Positions 6,659 to 10,615 of a stretch of 10,615 nt of DNA are shown piece by piece. The position numbers and the translations under genes were made by a program. Numbering within the stretch: the first letter of the stretch is position 1; each line of letters starts with the position of its first letter. This DNA comes from Acetobacter sp. UBA5411 (GTDB taxonomy: Bacteria; Pseudomonadota; Alphaproteobacteria; Acetobacterales; Acetobacteraceae). Under the pieces are notes generated by a model that did not search any database, was not told the origin of the DNA, and saw nothing but the letters and a program-made list of their open reading frames with translations. The stretch covers positions 1-10,615 of the forward strand of contig NZ_DHNR01000038.1 in NCBI RefSeq assembly GCF_002409645.1, written 5' to 3'.

Positions 6659-8271
6659 TGACCGCACAGAACGATTTCCCGACTGATTATGACTTCATCG
6701 TTGTGGGTGGCGGCGCAGCAGGCTGTGTGCTCGCCAACCGGCTGAGCGCGCGCAGCAATCTGCGTGTGGCGCTACTGGAAGCGGGCGGCCCTGACAACAC
6801 GCCGCGCATCCATGTGCCTGCAGGCACCATCTCACTCTACAAAAGCCGAAAATATACCTACCAGTATTACTCCACACCGCAGACGCATCTCGACAATCGC
6901 CGCGTGCATGTGCCGCGTGGCCGGATGCTGGGCGGCTCTTCCTCCATGAACAGCATGATCTACATCCGTGGCGCTCGCTCGGATTATGATGGCTGGGAAG
7001 CGATGGGCTGCACCGGCTGGGGCTATGACTCCGTGCTGAAATACTTCATGCGCGAGGAAGACAATCGCCTGCATCAGGACCCGCATTTTCATGGCACGGG
7101 CGGTGAACTGGTGGTGGATCAGCCGCGTGATCCGCTGGGTGTGTCGCGTCTGTTCATCAAGGCGGCCGAAGAGATTGGGCTGGAAGAAAACACCGATTTC
7201 AACGGAGCCCGGCTTGAGGGTGTTGGCGTCTATGACGTCACGCAGAAGGGTGGCAAGCGTCTCAGCGCCTATCGCGCCTTTGTCGCTCCCGTCCTATCAC
7301 GTCCGAACCTGCATGTGCTGACAGGGTGTCGTGTGGCTTCGCTTGTGACAGACGGGCGGGAGGTGCAGGGCGTCACCATAGAACGCAACGGAAAGTTCCA
7401 CGTCCTGCGGGCGCACAAGGAAACCATCCTTTCGGCGGGGGCCATCGGTTCGCCGCACCTGCTGATGTCGTCAGGCATCGGTAATGCGAAAGAACTGCTG
7501 CAATCCGGTGTCCCTGTGGTGAGCGATCTGCCGGAAGTAGGCCGCAATCTTCAGGATCATATCGATGGGCTGGTAACCATCCGCTCGGATTCAGCCAGCA
7601 CTCTGGGGTTCTCGCGATCCTCGCTCGGCTCCGTGCTGCCTGCACCCTTACAGTTTCTGCTGCGCGGCAAGGGGTGGCTGACCACGAATTATGTGGAAGC
7701 CGGAGGTTTCGCCTCCACCCGTTATGCTGAAGGCGTGCCGGACGTGCAGTTCCACTTCGTGCCGGGCTATCGCAGCCATCGGGGGCGGCTGTTCGAGTGG
7801 GGACACGGTTTTGCGCTGCACACCTGCGTACTGCGTCCAAAAAGCCGGGGCAGCATCCGCTTGACACAGGACGGCAGCCGCAATCCCGAGATCGACTTCA
7901 ATTTCCTGTCCGACGAACGCGATGCGCTCGTGTTGCTGGAAGGGGTGAAACTTGCGCGCCGTATCCTGCGGGCGTCGCCGTTCGACGCCATCCGTGGAAA
8001 AGAGATGGCTCCAACAGCAGACCTTGAGACCGATGCACAACTCATGGACTATCTGCATGCCTCCGCCAGCACTGTGTTTCATCCTTCCGGCACCTGTCGC
8101 ATGGGATCGGATGCGGACAGCGTGGTCACGCCAGAACTGAAGGTGCGTGGACTGAAAGGGCTGCGTGTGGCCGATACGTCTATCATGCCGACGCTCGTCA
8201 GCGGCAACACCAATGCGCCGACGATGATGATTGGAGACAAGGCCTCCGACATGATCATTTCGGAGCTTTGA
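6658..8271 (+). CDS. GMC-family oxidoreductase, choline dehydrogenase-like
   Basis: A full-length 537-residue FAD-dependent GMC oxidoreductase. The FAD-binding Rossmann motif is FIVVGGGAAGCVLANRL (13-29), GMC signature 1 is PRGRMLGGSSSMNSMIY (86-102) and signature 2 is GAIGSPHLLMSSGIG (261-275). The catalytic pair is His475 in STVFHPSGTCRMG and Asn519 in SGNTNAPTMM, a His-Asn arrangement like that of choline oxidase. The C-terminal NAPTMMIGDKASDMI caps the FAD. It should oxidise a primary alcohol (possibly a polyol, amino alcohol or N-acyl amino alcohol) to an aldehyde, which the PuuC-like dehydrogenase in the cluster could take further. No signal peptide is seen, so it is presumably cytoplasmic, and there is no adjacent cytochrome c or small subunit. 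The start overlaps the permease stop (TGATG) with GGAG at 6647-6650. Similarity to BetA does not by itself mean choline is the substrate. Confidence 0.93.
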   Translation: MTAQNDFPTDYDFIVVGGGAAGCVLANRLSARSNLRVALLEAGGPDNTPRIHVPAGTISLYKSRKYTYQYYSTPQTHLDNRRVHVPRGRMLGGSSSMNSMIYIRGARSDYDGWEAMGCTGWGYDSVLKYFMREEDNRLHQDPHFHGTGGELVVDQPRDPLGVSRLFIKAAEEIGLEENTDFNGARLEGVGVYDVTQKGGKRLSAYRAFVAPVLSRPNLHVLTGCRVASLVTDGREVQGVTIERNGKFHVLRAHKETILSAGAIGSPHLLMSSGIGNAKELLQSGVPVVSDLPEVGRNLQDHIDGLVTIRSDSASTLGFSRSSLGSVLPAPLQFLLRGKGWLTTNYVEAGGFASTRYAEGVPDVQFHFVPGYRSHRGRLFEWGHGFALHTCVLRPKSRGSIRLTQDGSRNPEIDFNFLSDERDALVLLEGVKLARRILRASPFDAIRGKEMAPTADLETDAQLMDYLHASASTVFHPSGTCRMGSDADSVVTPELKVRGLKGLRVADTSIMPTLVSGNTNAPTMMIGDKASDMIISEL

Positions 8272-8272
8272 C

Positions 8273-9433
8273 ATGACCGATCCGCACGCTCTTTCCGTCC
8301 GTGATATCCTTAAGAAGCTGATTGCATTTCCCACAATCTGCCGCACGGAAAATGCGGAACTGATCGACTGGGTGGAAGCCTTTCTGTGTGACCTTGGAGC
8401 ACGCTGTCACCGCGTGCCGGGCAAGGAAGACGGGCGCTTCAATCTCTTCGCCAGCATCGGACCAGACACGCCGGATGGCATCGTGCTGTCGGCCCATAGC
8501 GATGTGGTGCCGGTGGAGGGGCAGCCATGGACGACAGATCCCTTTGTCCTGACTGAACGGGATGGAAAGCTTTACGGACGTGGCAGCAGCGACATGAAGG
8601 GCTTCCTTGCCTGCATGCTTGTGGCGGCGCGGTACGCCGCCAGTCAATCCGGGCTGCGCGCACCCTTGCATCTGGCCATTTCCCATGACGAGGAAATCGG
8701 TTGTGTGGGCGTGCATTCGATGCTCCGAGATCTGGCTGCCCGTGGTTTTCAGGCGCGCGGCTGTGTCATTGGAGAACCAACCGGTCTGTGTGCTGTATCC
8801 GGCCATAAGGGCAAGCTTGCGGCGCGTATTGTGTGTCACGGACTGGCAGCACACTCGGCCAATCCTGATCGCGGTTGCAATGCCATCGGTCTGGCGACAG
8901 ACATGGTGAAAGTCATTGAAGCCGTGCAGGAAGAACTGAAAGAGACCGGCGCTCGGGACGAGCATTATGAGGTGCCTTACAGCACCATGCAGGTCGGGCT
9001 GATCCGGGGTGGAGTGGCGCTCAACATCGTGCCTGATATGTGCGAGGTCCAGTTTGAGATGCGTCTGCTGCCCGGTGTTGATCCGCAGCCTCTGCTTGAC
9101 CGGTTGTGTGTGGAGGCGGACCGTCTGTGCTCGGAACGACCACATGCCCGCATCGAGATTGAGACCCTCAACACCTATCCCGGTTTGCATACATCCGACG
9201 ACTCTTCCTTCCTGTACGAGATCATGCGGATAACTGGCGACAATGCGCCGTCACGGATTGGTTTTGGAACGGAGGGCGGCCTGTTCAGCGAATATCTGGA
9301 TATGCCGGTTGTTGTCTGTGGTCCCGGTTCCATTGATCGCGCTCATAAGGCGGATGAGTTCATTCTGCCGGAAGAGTTGCAGGATGGTGTGCAGTTTGTG
9401 GAGCAGGTTGTGGATATGTTGTTTCAAGGCTGA
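8273..9433 (+). CDS. M20-family metallohydrolase, ArgE-like N-deacylase
   Basis: A 386-residue zinc-type M20 deacylase close to acetylornithine deacetylase (ArgE) in length and motifs. Likely metal ligands are His75 in SAHSDVVP, bridging Asp107 in GRGSSDMKG, Glu141, Glu168 in IGEPT and His358 in GPGSIDRAHKADEF. Glu140 in SHDEEIG is the catalytic base and Asp77 supports His75. The dimerisation (lid) domain lies roughly at residues 178-290, with AAHSANPDRGCNAI (192-205) as its entry. Such enzymes hydrolyse N-acyl, N-formyl or N-carbamoyl amino acids. Its place with a permease and oxidoreductases, away from arginine biosynthesis genes, argues for a catabolic role such as freeing an amino acid from an N-acylated intermediate, rather than ornithine synthesis. 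CGGAG (8261-8265) lies 7 nt before the ATG, and only one base separates it from the GMC gene, so the two are clearly co-transcribed. Confidence 0.9.
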   Translation: MTDPHALSVRDILKKLIAFPTICRTENAELIDWVEAFLCDLGARCHRVPGKEDGRFNLFASIGPDTPDGIVLSAHSDVVPVEGQPWTTDPFVLTERDGKLYGRGSSDMKGFLACMLVAARYAASQSGLRAPLHLAISHDEEIGCVGVHSMLRDLAARGFQARGCVIGEPTGLCAVSGHKGKLAARIVCHGLAAHSANPDRGCNAIGLATDMVKVIEAVQEELKETGARDEHYEVPYSTMQVGLIRGGVALNIVPDMCEVQFEMRLLPGVDPQPLLDRLCVEADRLCSERPHARIEIETLNTYPGLHTSDDSSFLYEIMRITGDNAPSRIGFGTEGGLFSEYLDMPVVVCGPGSIDRAHKADEFILPEELQDGVQFVEQVVDMLFQG

Positions 9434-9544
9434 AAACCGGAACATGACAGAATGGGAGACCCAAATACGGACCCGCAAGAACGACTGATCCCGTCGGCAG
9501 AATTTTCGTTCCGTCATGTAGTTTGATAATACACTCCCTCAGGA

Positions 9545-9585
9545 CAGTGACTTCACTGCCATCATTGAGGAATTGTCTACAGTGA
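9545..9585. promoter_or_regulatory. CAGTGA palindrome and half-site ahead of the LysR gene
   Basis: CAGTGA (9545-9550), two bases, then TCACTG (9553-9558) form a perfect palindrome 24 nt before the LysR start. A third CAGTGA (9580-9585) overlaps the proposed GTG start codon. A GATAAT -10-like hexamer lies at 9525-9530, but no convincing -35 precedes it. The arrangement would suit autoregulation, which is common in LysR-type regulators. This is inference from position alone. Confidence 0.3.
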
Positions 9586-10499
9586 AATTCTCCCTGCGAC
9601 AGATCGAATATTTCGTCGCTACGGCTGAAACAGGGTCCATCGTGCAGGCCTCGCGCCAGATACCCATCTCGCAGCCCGCCATCTCGGCCGCCATCGCGCA
9701 TCTGGAAAGCGTATTCGGCGTGTCGCTTTTCATCCGTCATCACGCGCAGGGGCTGTCTCTCACGCCAGAAGGCCGCATGGTGTTGCAGGAGGCTCGTGAG
9801 CTGCTTTCTCAGGCGCAGGAACTGGGCAGTTCGCTGAATGGCATGTTGGGACGGGTACAGGGCGAAGTCACCGTTGGTTGCATGACGACACTGTTTCCTC
9901 TCCTGGCCCCTGATCTCATTCAGAACTTTTCTGCAATTTATCCAGAAGCGAGCCTGCGGGTCATTGCCGGTCACCATGAAGAACTGACGGAGAAACTGCG
10001 GGACGGCGAGGTCTCGGTCATGATCGGCTACAATATGCCCATGCCGCAGACGATCACCTTTCAGCCGCTTTCTGCGCTTCCGCCCTATGTGTTCACCTCG
10101 GTCGAGCATCCTCTTGCAAGGATGGGTCATGTCCGACTGGAAGATCTTGTAAACGAACCATTTCTTCTGCTCGATTTGCCCTTTTCGCGGGACTATTTCC
10201 TTCAGCTCTTTTCCTCGGCAGGCGTGGCCCCACGCATTGCGGGGCATTACCCAAGCATGGATGTCATTCGTAGCCTGGCAGCAAGAGGTGTGGGGTTCGG
10301 GCTGGGAAATGCTCGCCCGCGCAACCAGAATGCGCTCGATGACAAGCCGCTGGCTTATCTGGGGCTGGAAGATGAATGCGCCCCCTTGATCTACGGACTT
10401 TTTACCGTGACAGGTCAGCGCATTCCATTAAGGGTTTCGGCCTTTCTTGATATGTGCGTTGAAACGCTTTCCAACAGGAATTTGCCCGGAACAATCTGA
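9582..10499 (+). CDS. LysR-family transcriptional regulator
   Basis: A 305-residue LysR-type regulator of normal length. The N-terminal winged helix-turn-helix runs through LRQIEYFVATAETGSIVQASRQIPISQPAISAAIAHLE in segments at about residues 5-42, followed by FGVSLFIRH (45-53) and LTPEGRMVL (60-68). The periplasmic-binding-protein-like effector domain follows from GEVTVGCMTTL (94-104). I prefer the GTG at 9582, since GAGGAA (9567-9572) is 9 nt upstream. The TTG at 9573 would sit directly against that site and only adds three residues. It probably senses the substrate or an intermediate and controls the catabolic genes. It lies downstream on the same strand, 148 nt after the deacylase gene, rather than divergent to its targets as is most common for this family. 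It could instead regulate genes beyond the window. Confidence 0.92.
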   Translation: MKFSLRQIEYFVATAETGSIVQASRQIPISQPAISAAIAHLESVFGVSLFIRHHAQGLSLTPEGRMVLQEARELLSQAQELGSSLNGMLGRVQGEVTVGCMTTLFPLLAPDLIQNFSAIYPEASLRVIAGHHEELTEKLRDGEVSVMIGYNMPMPQTITFQPLSALPPYVFTSVEHPLARMGHVRLEDLVNEPFLLLDLPFSRDYFLQLFSSAGVAPRIAGHYPSMDVIRSLAARGVGFGLGNARPRNQNALDDKPLAYLGLEDECAPLIYGLFTVTGQRIPLRVSAFLDMCVETLSNRNLPGTI

Positions 10500-10587
10500 T
10501 TTTTTCTAATAAAAGCAAAATTATCAGGGATGATTATAAATCTGGTGGTCATCGCTGAGAACCGTCAGTTGGCTGATTGCTCATTTA

Positions 10588-10615
10588 GGGCCTGTTACGG
10601 CGTGTCGTCAGTTAA
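10588..10615. mobile_element. Possible start of an IS5-like insertion sequence
   Basis: After an AT-rich stretch following the LysR stop, the sequence changes at GGGCCTGTTACGG (from 10588), preceded by TTA. GGGCCTGT-like termini next to a TA-containing target are common for IS5-group elements in alphaproteobacteria. Only 28 bases are visible, with no transposase and no second repeat, so this is a weak call based on pattern memory. Confidence 0.25.

Noticed and set aside
6658..8271. Assignment of the GMC enzyme as choline dehydrogenase BetA
   Set aside because: The protein has GMC motifs, but no glycine-betaine genes or choline transporter are nearby, and GMC substrate range cannot be read from motifs.
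9360..10247. Long minus-strand open frame overlapping the LysR gene
   Set aside because: It is the antisense of a clear LysR regulator and of the end of the M20 gene, with no family features of its own.
1..10615. CRISPR arrays, tRNA or rRNA genes, riboswitches
   Set aside because: I saw no regularly spaced repeats, no tRNA cloverleaf and no conserved RNA motif in the gaps, all but one of which are shorter than 200 bp.

Overview
The window reads as a moderately GC-rich alphaproteobacterial chromosome segment. Acetic acid bacteria (Acetobacteraceae) are my best guess from gene style, codon use and the insertion-sequence types, but no marker gene proves this. All recognised genes lie on the + strand.

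Layout: (1) Positions 1-618 hold the 3' part of an IS481-family DDE transposase, cut by the window edge. A strong rho-independent terminator (683-721) and about 270 bp of non-coding DNA follow. (2) Positions 991-5127 hold a DUF1028 protein, a flavin-containing monooxygenase-like FAD/NAD(P)H enzyme, a PuuC-like aldehyde dehydrogenase whose start overlaps the preceding stop, and a RidA/YjgF-family protein. A second very clear terminator (5140-5171) follows. (3) Positions 5249-9433 hold a tightly packed trio: an NCS1 nucleobase/hydantoin-type permease, a GMC (choline dehydrogenase-like) oxidoreductase and an M20 ArgE-like deacylase. The junctions are a 1-nt overlap and a 1-nt gap. (4) Positions 9582-10499 hold a LysR-family regulator. 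(5) The last ~115 bp are AT-rich and finish with what may be the first bases of a second insertion sequence.

Taken together, the genes look like a self-contained uptake-and-catabolism locus for a nitrogen-containing, probably N-acylated or heterocyclic, small molecule. The permease would import the substrate, the flavoprotein, GMC enzyme and aldehyde dehydrogenase would oxidise it (alcohol to aldehyde to acid), and the M20 enzyme, possibly with DUF1028, would cleave a C-N bond. The RidA-like protein would handle a reactive intermediate, and the LysR protein would sense substrate. I do not recognise the combination as a characterised pathway, and the substrate cannot be read from the sequence. 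The RidA homologue lacks the arginine used by canonical RidA imine deaminases, so its role here is probably not the textbook one.
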